From assembly GCA_951799425.1 (NCBI GenBank), contig OX637403.1, positions 24,084,811 to 24,148,810 of the forward strand: a DNA stretch of 64,000 bases, read 5' to 3'. Under the pieces are notes generated by a model. The model was not told the origin of the DNA and ran no database searches. It was given only the letters and a program-made list of their open reading frames with translations. This document shows, one piece after another, positions 1 through 12,492 of the stretch (positions are counted from its first letter, which is position 1; every line of letters starts with the position of its first letter). Origin of the DNA: Ilex aquifolium. Lineage: Eukaryota; Streptophyta; Magnoliopsida; Aquifoliales; Aquifoliaceae. A program made the position numbers and the translations under genes.

Positions 1-3000
1 GTTTACTGATAGCAAATTATTTGATAAGGTGTAACTACTGTTAGACATGAAGTTAGGAATATAGCAGATGCATTAGACGACAAACCAGTTGACCTAAGGA
101 TATGCAAAACTAAGAATGTTCCAGAGGGAAAATTAAAACTTCATTGTCAGATAGTTGAAGTGAAGGTTCTGTGGTCACATCAATGTTAGCTGGATATAAA
201 ACATAAAGGATACTTCATTCTCATGGAGCAGACTGAAAAAAAATCTCATGGAGTACTTTGTAGTATCTAATTTCATTGGCATTGTAATTACTATGTCACG
301 TTGACAAGAGTTTCTCAATTTCTTTTACTTTTGTTCAGAGTTTTGCTGGCAAAGATTAACTAAGTCTAGTCCCCTTTCCCCCAAAACCAGAAAAGAAAAA
401 GCATTGAAAATTCTATAGCTATCAGACGGAAATCCAATTTTATGGTAACCAAATAAAAATTATAAATGATAGATCAACCAAGCTTTATGTTATTCATTAT
501 TTGGTAGTCTGGAATCAACATAATCATATACATAAATATACATAAACATACATATCAATAACAATATAAAAGAAAATGAGGTCACTTTAGTATTTTATAT
601 CCCCTTACCAAGATGAGATCTGCAAACATTCAAAAAATTTGCCTGTACTTTACGAAGGGTTATTGATAACAAAGCTGAGAAACCAAACAAGAAAACATGT
701 ATAATTACTATTATTTATACTGGGTCATAACTCGTAACAGGTCATTGCTTATTGTTTTGGGGCTCATATGGTTCAAGTTGGAAGTATTGAAAGACAAAGT
801 GAAACTCTCTGCTACTTAATCAACAATAAAATTGAAAATAAAAAAGGAGCCCTCAACTCAACTCAACAAAGCCTTGTCCCAATGTTTTTGGGGTCGGCTA
901 CATGAATCCTGTTTCACCATTGAGCAAAAATAAAAAAAAGGAGTCCTCTTTACAAAAAATTGGGGGCTTTGCTAAGTCAAGTCGAACTGTGTGACTTTCT
1001 CTATCCTATTAAAAACAGTGTTTAGTTGAATTGCATGAAAAAAACCTTAGTAGATCAATTTCTGTATTTTATACCCACCACTTATAGTGGTCTCTTTTTG
1101 CCTATCACATGAAACTCCCTTAACTCGCTTTACCTTTTTTTTTTTTTAACTTCTTGATTTATGTACTTCTTCTTTATCTTCTGACATGATGTTGGATTTT
1201 ATTTTTTCAGATTTTCCTTGTCGCCATTGCTTTGGTCGCAGATTATCACTTGGCTCTCTGGTATACAATGGTTTTTCTTGGTAAGACTTCATTCTCTTCT
1301 GTTTTTTTATGGTTGTTAATTATGAAAAAGGATTACCTGTATTTTGGTTAGCTTTCTCTTCATGTTTTCCATATCATTATACTTCTAAAAACTTCTTGTT
1401 TGAAAGTATATTAATGATGTGCACTTAATTATATAGCACCGACACTGATCTTGGGATTCTATATTTGGGGAAACAAAGTTGGCCAGATGATGATACGTAT
1501 GGTGATTTTGATCCTAATGCAATCTCTATTGTGTTGGTTTCCTCACAGTTATATATGTTTCAACTCAAGAACCTGCCTATCAAGATCTAGGTATGGATGA
1601 ATTTATGAAAAAGGAAAAAAAAAACATGTACTTTTTCATGTTCTTTGCGATGTTTTTTTGTTGTCTCATACCAAGATTTACGATAGCAACTTCATAATGC
1701 GACCGTAAATCTGGAATTATTATTACTTTATCTTCTTATATTGGTTGATTGTTCTCCTTTTCTCTAATTGACTTCTCTAGGTTCTTCAAATCACTTAACA
1801 CCATTGCAACTGGAAGCTTTGCTTACCGAAGGGAATATGTCAAGATATTGGCTGGTTGGTTCTGCAGACCTATAGTCAGTTCTAAATATCAAGTGTATAA
1901 TCCAATATTCATCAAAGATAGTGACTAATTTGGTTAAGGTGACCAATCCTTAAGTTGTTTTTGTTTTCGATTTAAATAAATAATAGACCAGAAAAGGAAA
2001 TAGCTACTTGTTGGGAAAGGATTCTTTATATTTGTGGTGAACTTTTATCAATAACTCGGACACTATATTTGTGGGTTGGCCTCAAGAAAGAAAGATTTAC
2101 AATTCTGTGGAACTTTTATTGATCCCACTGCACAAAAGTCCTGGCTCCATCCTTTACAGGCATTACTGGTCTGCTATTGCATATTGTGGATTATTATTCT
2201 CATAAAAGGTCAACATTCTACTTAATATGAAATTGATTTTTGTGCATCCAAAAGAAAATTGTAGTAGGTGAAATTGGTTCATCAGACAAGTGTCTCGCCA
2301 ACTGGGATAAGTGAGGTCACGTAGGTGTATTGATTTTGCTAGTTTCCCTTGCCCCATGCTCTACAATTTGGCCCAATCGCAAGGCTGAATATCAAGTTAC
2401 ACCAATGCGCATAAATGACCAAGCTTATTGAGTTGACATGTGAATTGATCCTACATTTTGGTATCATGTTTGACTGTTTCAGCTTTTGTTGTTCTTGTTC
2501 TGGATTACTGACACAATCAAGTTTGACAGGTAGAATTTCGTGCTTTGTCTGTGTCTACTTGTGTGTGCACCAGTTCGTGTTTCCCTGAACTCTCGATTAC
2601 GTGAGTATTATATTATGCCTCAAGATGCATTTGCGCTTCAATGGAATCCTGTGTTGCTTAACTTGATACCCGTATCAGCTGTAAAGTTTATGTTGCATTC
2701 TTGTTTTTTTTTTTTCTTTTTCATTACAGATACTCAAACAGAAATTTATCTTTTGGGATAGTTGACCTTGGCCTCTTCCCAAATGCTGCAGGGAAATTTG
2801 GAATCTCTCTTGGTTGGTAACCTAGTCATCATTGTCTTAGTTGTTTTTTTCCTTTTGACCTGATTTCTTCATGTTTGTATGTATATATTTACTTATGTAT
2901 GTATTGATCCATCTGGCCACTTTTTGACAGGGAGCCTAAACCAACTCCCAACATATATACTATTTGAGAATGCTGCAGAGGTTGCACGCTTTCCGGAGGC

Positions 3001-4336
3001 TGATTTCGAAACAAAAGCATCCAAAACTCCCATAACAAAGGTATTCTCCACGTTACAAATTATATGGCATAAAGGTATCAGTGTTGCATAAATTTCCTAC
3101 TTGTTTGTCAATGAAACTACAATCTATAAAGCTAGTTTTCAATCACTCTTGGCATTTTATACCTTCATTGTTGCATAAATTTCCTACTTGTTTGTCAATG
3201 AAACTACAATCTGTAAAGCTAGTTTTCAATCACTCTTGGTATTTTATATGAATCAATTTGTAGCTCACTACCCCTGAGAAAGTACATGATTTGTTGTGGA
3301 CATTTCACATGTCCAAGGTCATGGTATTGGCCCTCAGAACAGGGTGTTGCTTAATGGGATAATAGATAGAAGAAGTTGGACATGCCAAGGAATCCAGAGC
3401 ATATGGCAGCGTTGCAAAACAGTATGGGAGATATGCTGCGAGTTAATGATGATGATTTGGACGACCGGGCCAAGTCCATTTCGTGTAAAACCACGAGTTG
3501 AGAGAGACCCGTACTATACACAGAACATGGAAGAGTACAAGTATGGAAAGTGGAAATTTGGGTAGGACTTAGCCGATTCATATCCATCTCAGTCGATTCT
3601 TTGAACCATGGCATTGAATGCACAAAAATAAGATAGTGTAATATTAAAAGGAAAGCAGTTGGCCGCCCTGTTATTTTTTTTCCAATTTTAAATACTAGTG
3701 TTAGCTCCCCCCCCCACCCCCGGGGGGTTGGCGCAAATCCATGGAAGGTTACACCAAGTTTTCACGGTATGCCAAAATCGCTTATCAAAATTAAGTATTT
3801 AGGAGAAAGTGGTAGAATAGCAACCAAAATAGTGACAAAAAGAAACATGGTAAAAGCCTACATACTGGTGTTTGAGATATAAGTATGGATGCTTGACGCC
3901 AGGAAACCCTTTAATGCCTAGATAATGGAGGTTACTAGATCCTTAAATGAAGTGTTGATCATGTTTTCTGATTTTCTGCAACTTGGTGCTTTGTAAACCT
4001 AGTGAATCGCGACTTGTTGTCATTTGAAAGTCTACAATTCTCCCATATATTAGAACCACAAGCCAACTTGCTTTTTCTATGTTAAGCCCACTACATGTCC
4101 ACTTGTAATACATCAGTGTTATTTTACTCAGGGATTCTATGTTATGTGTCGTACATAGCATTCCTGAGTACTTTTTATTGCAATGCACCTTTGACTCAAT
4201 ATCTACATTATACTTGAGAATTGAAATGACATAATGCTCTTCGTTATTTACATCCGTGGATTATGTGTTGCAGAAACTTCTTTGCCGGCATTTTGAGCTT
4301 GATAGACTCCTCCTTGAATATGTGAATGGTAAATAG
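1..4336 (+). CDS. Thioredoxin-related transmembrane protein 2 (TMX2) homologue, 5'-partial
   Basis: Eight exons read through in one frame: <1-28, 1211-1280, 1549-1590, 1781-1854, 2530-2600, 2730-2812, 2931-3040 and 4274-4336 (TAG). All introns are GT-AG. They give 179 residues. The visible part starts near a membrane segment (IFLVAIALVADYHLALWYT), followed by PLQLEALLTEG, FPELSITYSNRNLSFG, the thioredoxin-fold piece QLPTYILFENAAEVARFPE with its cis-proline, and the C-terminus CRHFELDRLLLEYVNGK. This matches plant TMX2-like proteins from memory of the family, which are ER-membrane thioredoxin-fold proteins. No WCxxC redox motif is visible, as is usual for this branch, so oxidoreductase activity is doubtful. 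The first 28 bases are assigned as an exon tail because the phase and the GT donor fit; that exon is the least certain. The true start lies outside the window. Confidence 0.85.
855..925. repeat. Dispersed plant repeat in intron 1 of the TMX2 homologue
   Basis: The stretch around 866-912 reads AACAAAGCCTTGTCCCAA, then TTTGGGGTCGGCTACATGAA. I recognise this as a short repeat that recurs in introns and intergenic DNA of many plants. Its class (SINE-like or MITE-like) cannot be settled here. Confidence 0.4.
3084..3247. repeat. Tandem duplication, 87-bp period, in the last intron of the TMX2 homologue
   Basis: The block beginning TTGCATAAATTTCCTACTTG at 3084 is repeated at 3171 with only two or three differences over about 77 bp. 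The two units are 3084-3160 and 3171-3247. It sits inside the 1.2-kb last intron and has no coding role that I can see. The near identity suggests a recent duplication. Confidence 0.9.
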
Positions 4337-7300
4337 GTAATAATACAGATGTTATCAGAGAGCTTTCATCCTTTAATTCATCGGATCACAGTACTATACA
4401 TCAGTTTTTACTCTTGTTTTGTAAAAAACAGTTCAGGCCTTTTGAAATTCAACTGTTTGCTTTAATGTTACATACATTGAAAGGAAATCAGGCATCATTG
4501 AGAACATCAGCATCCTTTCAATGTGCATCAGGTGTCAGAACCACTAGATATATTGTATTGTGGTGCTTGACACTGACTTCAACTATATAACTGGAATGTA
4601 GACTGCGAAAAATCTATGCTGCCATGAAAAGTTGAGGTCAAAGTTATCGATCAATGCGGTCCAAAAATTTGGGATCACTCCTAAATTGACCCCATTGTGT
4701 GTAACATGGTCTATTTGAATCATAACTTCACCTAGTTAGTCGAAACTTTTGATACGTTGACTTAGGGTCAAGAAACAATTGGATTCGTATTGTACTATCA
4801 AATTAAGTTGCACAACCAATGATCAATCTCTCAAGTTATAAAACTTCAAAATGACATAGAAACTTGTGGTCATCTGCAGATTATACATCTAAGTTGCTTT
4901 TAGAGCACTCCAACTTCATTCCAGCCATCTAAGAAGGGAAGTGAAATGGAAAGTATGCGTTGGTAGCATTATGCTTTTTGTGACAATTAATTTTTTAATA
5001 ATTTTTGTCTTTCAACTTTTATCACTTATCAAAACACATCACCACATAAATTGCCAAAAGATCTTGTTGCAGTAGTTTTTAGCTATTATCTTGAAGTTTC
5101 TTTGCCTTCTTTCAAGCTCACTTTGCCTGAGATTAAGAAAATGAGTTTCATCCGTAACTAGTAAGCATTTGCAAGTGCAGTTGAGCTTCTAGGTCCTCTG
5201 ATGTGCAAGATGAGAAAATTATTCTTTTTCATGCAGGTTTGAGGAGTTGAGTATTTGCTGGGATAATTCTTTTGCCTAGAATGTTGGGATATGTAAGTAT
5301 GTTTGCTTCCTTGCGTTGAAGATGGCTTTTCCTTGAAGATCCATCGAAACAACCACAGTCGAGGACACTGAAAACAGCTGCAGAATTTGTATTTGGTCTA
5401 GAACTCGTCTAGACACATTTCAAAACTGCAGAAAAGTGGAGTTTATTCTTATCTTCGGTTGAAATGTGCTTTTATGAAGCCTCATGTACATCTTAAGAAG
5501 TGAACTTAGTCTCGGAGAAAATTACCCAGGTGACAAATCTCTGTCCAAGGAGAGATGTATCGGCCCTTATTTCTTATTTTGTATGCGTTGTTTGTGCCGT
5601 GTAGCATTTACTTGCAGTGTGGCTGTTTTCTAGTTTTACTAAGGTTGCCATCTTAGATTTTTGTAGTTGTCTAATGCGTCAGCCATTACTCCATCACTCT
5701 TTCGTTCTTTCTTTCTTTCTGTCCTTTTTTTCATTATTTTCTCGCTTTGCATCATCTAGTTGTCTAACCAGTCAGTGACGAATGGATTCGAGACAGACCA
5801 GTGGTTACTGGAGCAATGTAGTTTGTGTCAACCATTTTATTTGCCGAGTTTGTTGAGTTCATTTTTTTTAATCACCTAAAGTCGTTAAGCCTAAATTTAA
5901 ATAGGTTAATTCCTTGTCAAATTTATGTCAATATTATGCACAGATTCAAGGGCCACCTAGAAGGTGCCCAAGGTCCAGTCCGGCTTTACCCGATGAATCA
6001 AGATGGCGAACGTAGTAGCTGGGCTTGTCATCAAATGGGTTGATTTAAAAGCCGGTACAATTTTTTAGACTTATTTATGCAAAAGTACTACACAAAAATT
6101 TATTTGGGGTAAAGTGCATATTTTTAAAAAATGACATTATTGCCATTCGGTAAAGTGCTGATGGGTAGAAACTATTTGTATTTCTACCTAAAATTTTGGC
6201 TACAATCAAGTAATGAGAGTTTAAAAATTAGGGGCTTTAATTATTTAATCTCTTATTCTTTGGCAAAAGGGATTCTTCATCTTCTACGGTCAAATAATGT
6301 CATAACTGTGATTGTTTATCATCCGAAAAAAAATAATACATTTTTATTTAGGATCGATACAAACATGTGATCCAAATTTTTTAGGAGACTTGCTCCCCAG
6401 TACTCTCTCAAATTCAAATTCGGTACCTAAGCTCGAAAGCCAATGGGGCCACTAGGCATTAACGAACTCAATGAAGCCCTCTATGGTTCAATCTTGTGTG
6501 TATTTACATTTCATAAATTAAATTCCAAACTTTCACATTTATCGAACTGTTCAATCATAAGCCTTGGTAGTTTTTTCCAAATCTTATCCCCATCGGAGCT
6601 TTCACAAAGATTCGAACCACCGAATCACATGCTAAATAACATTTTGAACATATTCATAAAGTATAATTCAAAAGGTTACGAAAAAGTCAAGAATGTTCTG
6701 AAAATGAGAAGCTCTACCTCGGTTTGCATTCTAGATTGTTAAACTATCAAAAATAGAACAATAAAAAAGTTTAAGGACATTTTAAGAGTAACATTATTTT
6801 AATCAACTAAACATAGTTTTAAAGTTGGTTGGATTAAAAATTACATCGCTAAGTCAAACTAGAACTCAAAAGTCAAAATTATCATTTTACGTGATTTTTG
6901 CCCTGCCTTCCTCCCCTCCTTTTTCTTCATCTCCGTCTTATTTTTTCTTCAAAACCCTAACTTTTTCTTGATTTTCAGGCAATACCCCCTCATTCTCTTT
7001 TATTATTCTCCCTCTACACCCCACCAAATCCTATGATTCCAGCGTCAATCTACTCCCTTTCATCCTAGTTCCAAACCCCAAAGCCCTTTTGAATCAACAC
7101 CTCACCACTCCCTTTGAATTTGTGGTCAAAGTTGGGCCAAAACTCATTTTCACCAGACCTGCAACTTGAGTTTTCACCCACTAAACTTCATTCTTTTGCA
7201 ATTCTGAGGCCATAAACAAATTCCTTGACCCCAAAACCCACCTAGGGTTTCATCCACCCACATCCATACACCATGAGTCCATGACCATGCATTCCAAGCC

Positions 7301-8691
7301 TCTACACACGTTTAACAACACCCCATAAACATGAATCAATGTTCAATTGAACAATCAAACATCGTTTGGTACAATACTATTTGAACCTACAAATCTTACC
7401 TAATTTGCTATACTAATGATATATGATAGTGACATGGTACAATAATATTATTGCAATTACAACTACTAGACTTTCTTCATTGGAAAAAAAAATACTAAAA
7501 TGACTAAAATTAGGAACAAATTTGTAGGCAAGGCAAAATCTAAATAAGCAATCTAAGTATGAGTAATACTATTTACACTTAAAAATATGATATAATTTGC
7601 TGATTTAAAGATATAGTTTTATCATAACCGTTAGATTAATACCAAATTTCAACGTTTACTAGGGTTCATAGTTAATCTAAACAATATAATAAATTAAGCC
7701 AATAAAATAGATCAATAAATTAGTTCTAAATAACATCACTCATCTAAGTACTGTGAGGTTCTCTATTTGTTGCAGAATTTTTAGGTCTGACAATCGTGTC
7801 GCGTAGAACGAGTTTGTGTTCAAAAAATTCTTCATTCATATCCCATTCGTTTATATAAACAGGTTAAACTATCACACCCATACACGATTGATTTATTAGG
7901 CGAGTTATCTAGCACAACTCGTGTGTTACCTGTTAAATAAGAGAATCGGTTAGAGAGAGCTTAATTTTAGAAATAACAAAAAAAATCAAAATCAAAAGCC
8001 CTAGTTTCTGCAACTCAGAGGGAGAGGGGGAAGGATAGACGTTAATGATCGATCGCTTGTCACTGTCGCAATGAGATTCTGAGAGAGAGATGAGAAGAGA
8101 TGACATATGAGGATTGAGGACTACCATTATAAATGAGAGGTGTGAGAGATGCAATTGCAGAGGAGGTGAAGCAATGGCGCAGATGAGAGAGTGAGTCAGA
8201 GAAATGGGAAGCATGCGTGAGGTTGAGACTGAGAGACCTATATTTTTTTTATAATGTATAGTGTCACTGTTAACGGATTAAAACGGATTTATAACTTAAA
8301 CACGAAACTTATTCGTTTATTTTACTCGACTTAATCTGTTAATCACTCAAATTCATTCAAATTATACCCAAATTTGTTAAATCACATGTTGGTTCCTATC
8401 AATTTCACGAGTCACGTCTAAGATTGTTAGGTATAACAACTCTCACATTATTTGGAACATAATATTGAAATTTTGATTGAAAATTTTGGTCAGCTAAACT
8501 GTTCATTGGGCCAAATTATAAATTGTCACTCTCCTGGGTACGTATGCAGTGAGAGTAGTACCATCGCCGTTGATTGTCAGATCAACACATGGGACCCACT
8601 TAAAGTCCACATCCTAAATATTCTAGAGAAAGGGCGAGATTTGCGTCACATTACCGCCGGCGCCGAATATTCCCCCTGACGTTTTCATTAA
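4337..8691. other. TMX2 3' flank and AT-rich intergenic DNA
   Basis: The first 1.2 kb or so (to about 5640) is probably 3' untranslated or flanking DNA of the TMX2 homologue. It has moderate GC and no reading frame that resembles a protein. From about 5700 to 8690 the sequence is AT-rich with only short chance frames. Stretches at 7780-7930 and 8250-8430 resemble decayed repeat DNA (ACTCGTGTGTTACC, TTCGTTTATT). I see no gene or RNA. Confidence 0.6.
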
Positions 8692-8980
8692 ATAATCGGA
8701 GGAGATTACGGTACTCAATAACAAAATTTCAACCTCAAATTTTATGAATTTTTTTATAAATTTTTATTAAATTCGCCAATCATTTATAATTTTTAAAAAT
8801 TATTTATAAATTAATAAAAAATAATCCTAAAAAATTATAATTCAAATCATAAATTTATAATATGAACTAAAAATTTATATTTTTTTTATGTTATAAATAA
8901 ATTATAAACTTGAATTTTAACCTATAAAATTTATAAAAAAATGACGGTATTTTTTTTAGTATTATAATTTTCTCCTAATC
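8692..8980. mobile_element. Probable MITE, about 290 bp
   Basis: The left end AATCGGAGGAGATTACGGTACT is mirrored by the right end, whose reverse complement reads GATTAGGAGAAAATTATAATACT. The interior is almost pure A/T with many short inverted segments built on AAATTTATAA. A similar end (GAGATTACCG / CGGTACCATAATCTC) occurs at about 37038-37205, so this is probably a small family. No target duplication could be fixed. Confidence 0.45.
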
Positions 8981-9520
8981 AATGAATGCGAACCACGGTA
9001 TCAAATCCAACTACCTGGGCCTAGTGGGTCCCAGAAGCCGCACTCTATATTTTCGCGCCGATTTGGTGGGCCCAACTACACTCCCTGTCGGCTCACGCCC
9101 TGGCCAACCCACTGACAATGAACTTTTGTGCTTTTACTATTATAAACTCCGCGTGCCAAGCAACCGTATGTTGATCATGCATTACATGCTATGTGTTAGC
9201 ATACATGATGATAGGACATTTCAGCATGTATGAAATGGAGATGGACCATAGGCCACCCAGGTTATCACAGAGCATACATGTCATGCGTATTTTAATTAAT
9301 TTTTTTAATATAAAAAAAAAAATTCTTGTAGAACACTATTAGTAAGGTGCCCATGGCCTTGTTGGCCAGCGGCCACTTTACCATCAACCAAGCTACTGCA
9401 AACTCCCTTATCCACTTGTATTTCTATATGACCAAATGAGTCCTACTCTAATATAGTTCGACCGAGGAATAATAGTCCTAGTTAAATATTATTTCGAACA
9501 TTGAGGAGTTAGTGATGATA
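8981..9520. other. Intergenic DNA left of retrotransposon 1
   Basis: No gene is visible. The segment 9478-9525 (AACATTGAGGAGTTAGTGATGATA) recurs in diverged form at 14043-14090, so part of this flank belongs to a locally duplicated or dispersed repeat that predates the insertion. Confidence 0.5.
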
Positions 9521-9525
9521 TAAAC

Positions 9526-10096
9526 TGATGGTGTTATTTCACGTGAATGAGCAACAAGTTAGGGTATAATTGCTAGGAACAGATCTGAGCTACAAGGCCC
9601 GTGAATTGGTGCTTGAATGCTCTAGTTGTCCGAGGTGTGGTGTGTGTAACACGTAAAAATATAGTGGTTCACCGGCTTGAGAGCTCGGCTAGTCCACTCT
9701 TCAATGGAGTCTCTTGCTCCTAGAATCTATATTCATCCAGAAAATGTTTTACAAGATGTCTTTGATGCCAGTAGGGTTCTCTGCCTCTTGATTGAGGCGT
9801 TGTACAGTATTTATAGTATAATTCCTATCTCTAAGGGATTTTCACCGAGATCTTTGCCCTTCATCCGTGGGATCTTCCTTGATTTTGGGAGAGAATCTTG
9901 GTTAGTTGAGAGTTTTGTGCCTTGATTATAGTTTTCCATTGCTTTGAGGATGCCATTCACTAGCCAGCTGTTTCCGTTTCAATTTCCCGTTTGTTTTCTT
10001 TGAGGAGAGCTTGAGGTCTGGATTGCGGAGCCCTGGTTACTGTGTCTGACCTCCTTGTCTGACCTCATACTTAGAGCTTTTTTCTAGGTATCATCA
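9526..10096 (-). repeat. LTR of retrotransposon 1 (3' LTR in element sense)
   Basis: It is 571 bp, TGATGGTGTTATTTCACG to TATCATCA on the plus strand, and nearly identical to 12493-13063. The short open frame inside it (9677-9925) is repeated in the other LTR and is not a gene. Confidence 0.93.
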
Positions 10097-10480
10097 GTTG
10101 CCCCCCAGCCCTTGACCCAAGCGAGGTTGGGCAGGGGCTAAGTCGATGCTGAATTGAGATAGACTTCCACACATCGACCTCGATTTGCATGAGCTCGAGG
10201 TGTAGATAGCTGCTGCTTTTCCTACGGTTGCCGAGTTCCCAGTTGTTCCCATTGCTTCGAGAAGTGCTTCTTAAAGCAAAATTATTGACTTTATGAGCTG
10301 CCGAATTTTTTTTTTTTTATGAACTAGGGAACTCATCATGAGCTTCAGGGCTCTTTTAAGGAATTAAAGAATTCATTATGAGCTACAATGCTCTTTTTAG
10401 GAATTAAATAGCCCATTCTGAGCTCCTAGGCTCTTTTCTGAACTATTGGAGTTCTTCGTGGGCTGTGTTGCTCATATCAT

Positions 10481-11000
10481 GAACTGAATAGTTCAGCGCG
10501 AGCTACGTGGCTCATATTATGAGCTGAAAAGTTCAGTGTGAGCTGCTTGGCTCAAGTTATGAACTGAATAGTTCATCGTGAGTTGTGTGGCTCAAGTTAT
10601 GAACTGAAGAGTTCATCGTGAGCTGCTTGACTCAAGTTGTGAACTGAAGAGTTCATCGTGAGCTGCGTGGCTCAAGTTCTGAACTGAAGAGTTCATCGTG
10701 AGCTGCGTGGCTCAAGTTATGAACTGAATAGTTCATCGTGAGTTGCTTGGCTTAAGTTATGAACTGAATAGTTCATCGTGAGCTGCGTGACTCAAGTTAT
10801 GAACTGAATAGTTCATCGTGAGCTGCGTGGCTCAAGTTATGAACTGAATAGTTCATCGTGAGCTACGTGACTCAAGTTATGAACTGAAGAGTTCATCGTG
10901 AGCTGCTTGGCTCAAGTTATGAACTGAATAGTTCATCGTGAGCTGCGTGGCTCAAGTTATGAACTGAAGAGTTCATCATGAGCTGCTTGGCTCAAGTTAT
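10481..11000. repeat. Thirteen tandem 40-bp units, each with two hairpins
   Basis: Units start at exactly 10481 plus multiples of 40 and run to 11000. Each contains two imperfect palindromes, GAACTGAATAGTTC and GAGCTGCGTGGCTC. Units differ mainly inside the loops (GAAT/GAAG, GCGT/GCTT), while the stems are largely kept. Older, more diverged versions extend left to about 10290. The array lies between the truncated gag and the 3' LTR of retrotransposon 1. The 40-bp period is not a multiple of three, so the array is not coding. Confidence 0.9.
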
Positions 11001-11203
11001 GAACTGAAGAGCTCATCTTGAATTTATGAGCTGAAGAGCTCATCGGATGTTTATGAGCTGAAGAGCTCATCTTGAGTTCATGAGCTGAAGAGCTCATCTT
11101 CAATTTATGAGCTGAAGAGCTCATCTTGAGTTTATGAGCTGAAGAGCTCATCTTGAATTTATGAGCTGAAGAGCTCATCGGATGTTCATGAGCTGAAGAG
11201 CTC
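11001..11203. repeat. Eight tandem 27-bp hairpin units
   Basis: Units start at 11001, 11028, 11055 and so on to 11190. Each has the palindrome GAGCTGAAGAGCTC (5-bp stem, GAAG loop) and a 13-bp AT-rich linker. On the minus strand the 27-bp period stays in frame and reads MSSSAHKFK-like nonapeptides. The same hairpin is the core of the 54-bp array in retrotransposon 2 (30272-30722). Confidence 0.9.
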
Positions 11204-12430
11204 GTCTCGTTCTCTGACATTTTCCCTTCTCTTGGGGGAGCGATCCCTGTCTCTTCTTGGGGACCTATCTCGTCCTCTTTCTTTCCTAGGACTTCGATCC
11301 CTCTTATTTTTTTCCTTCACTTTTTCCTTCTGTGAGGATGAGCTCCCTACCTTTGAGAGAAGGGCTTCCTCGCCATTAATATACTTTTCTGCTTTAGCCA
11401 GCACCTCTGCCATGCTTGTTTGCGGGTTCTTTGATATAGAAAATATCAAATCCTTCGACTGCACTCCTAATCCAGCAATGAAAGCAGTGATAACAAACTT
11501 CTCATCTGGAATTTCTACCTTCAGGGATTCTGAGTTGAACCTTTGGACATAAGACTGTAGGTTCTCGTTGGGTCCTTGTTTTACATTCAACAGGTGGTAG
11601 CTCGGATTTCGGTAGGTCCGAGCTCCTATGAAATGAGATACAAAAGTTATGGAGAGCTCTTTAAAGGATGAGATCGAGGCTGGTGGGAGCCTGTGAAACC
11701 AGGCTAGGGCAGAGCCTTTCAACGTGATGGCAAAGGCTCTGCAACGTACAGGATCCTGGTATCCATGTAGCTCCATCTGGTTCTTGTAAGTGTTGAGATG
11801 ATCTACGGGATCTTTCCTTCCGTCAAAGATCTCTATTTGTGGCATCCTGAACTTTGGTGGGAGAGGAAAGTGCAGCACTCCAGTGGTGAATGGGGACTCG
11901 GTCTGTTGTACTAGGGCGTCCATTGTAACCGGAGCCTTGCTCTTTATAGCCTCCTTCATGTGGCTGAGCTCTTGCTGGATGTCCTTGAAGCGTTGCTCTC
12001 AATGCTGCTCTCTCCTGTCCTGCTGGTAAGGGAAAAAATCGTCCCTCTCGCCCCCATCGTTCTGACTTTGCATTTCTTCGTTGTGGCCATTCCTAGGGGG
12101 TAGGTAGGGAACATGCCCCCTGGTTTGGCTGCTTTCTTCTCATTCGTTAACCTCTCTAAGGGGGTCCAAGTGTCGTTGTTCCCTATGAGGGGGATTATTC
12201 TGGCCTTCTTGGGCCGGTCGTGCCTCCTGTAGGCGTTGTATGAGCTTCGATAGCTCTGCGTTTTCCCTTAGCAAACGTTGGTTGACGAGGCGAAGGGCCT
12301 CCATCTCGTTGTTAATGGGGGAATTAGTCTCTTAGACGTTCTCGGGTTGTCTGCCGTTGGTGGCTTCCTGCTGATCCTGCGTTCGTGGTGGGTTTGTTTG
12401 GCTTCTGCTCATGTTTCGAGTTGATACCAT
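11186..12430 (-). pseudogene. Broken gag of retrotransposon 1
   Basis: The frame starts at ATG 12428-12430 (MVSTRNMSR) and keeps the retrotransposon gag core (GSALAWFHRLPPASI, then the arginine/serine-rich SPRKERGRDRSP). Two stops interrupt it in the same frame: TAA at 12332-12334 (codon 33) and TGA at 11999-12001. At about 11205 the frame runs straight into the 27-bp hairpin array, which is where the fuller relative continues into pol. The element therefore lost the whole pol region at this junction. It cannot make a normal Gag. Confidence 0.9.
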
Positions 12431-12474
12431 CAGTCACTGAGAGATCAGCTTATTTGTAACAGGAACAGTCGTTT

Positions 12475-12492
12475 CCACAGACGGCGCCAAAC
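12475..12492 (-). other. Primer-binding site of retrotransposon 1
   Basis: Directly inside the right LTR the minus strand reads GTTTGGCGCCGTCTGTGG. The GGCGCC core is typical of primer-binding sites in plant Tat/Athila-group elements. The same sequence lies at 36320-36337 in retrotransposon 2. I did not assign the tRNA. Confidence 0.7.

Noticed and set aside
3263-3566. Gene-like stretch in the TMX2 intron (MPRNPEHMAALQNSMGD, then RVERDPYYTQNMEEYKYGKW in another frame)
   Set aside because: Protein-like words appear in two frames, but there is no start, no consistent splice structure and no family I can name; it may be an old captured fragment.
3705-3726. C-run/G-run palindrome as a regulatory site
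   Set aside because: A short CCCCCCGGGGGG-type run in an intron can arise by slippage and has no supporting context.
9677-9925. 82-residue frame, repeated at 12644-12892
   Set aside because: It lies inside the two LTRs of retrotransposon 1 and has no similarity to a known protein.
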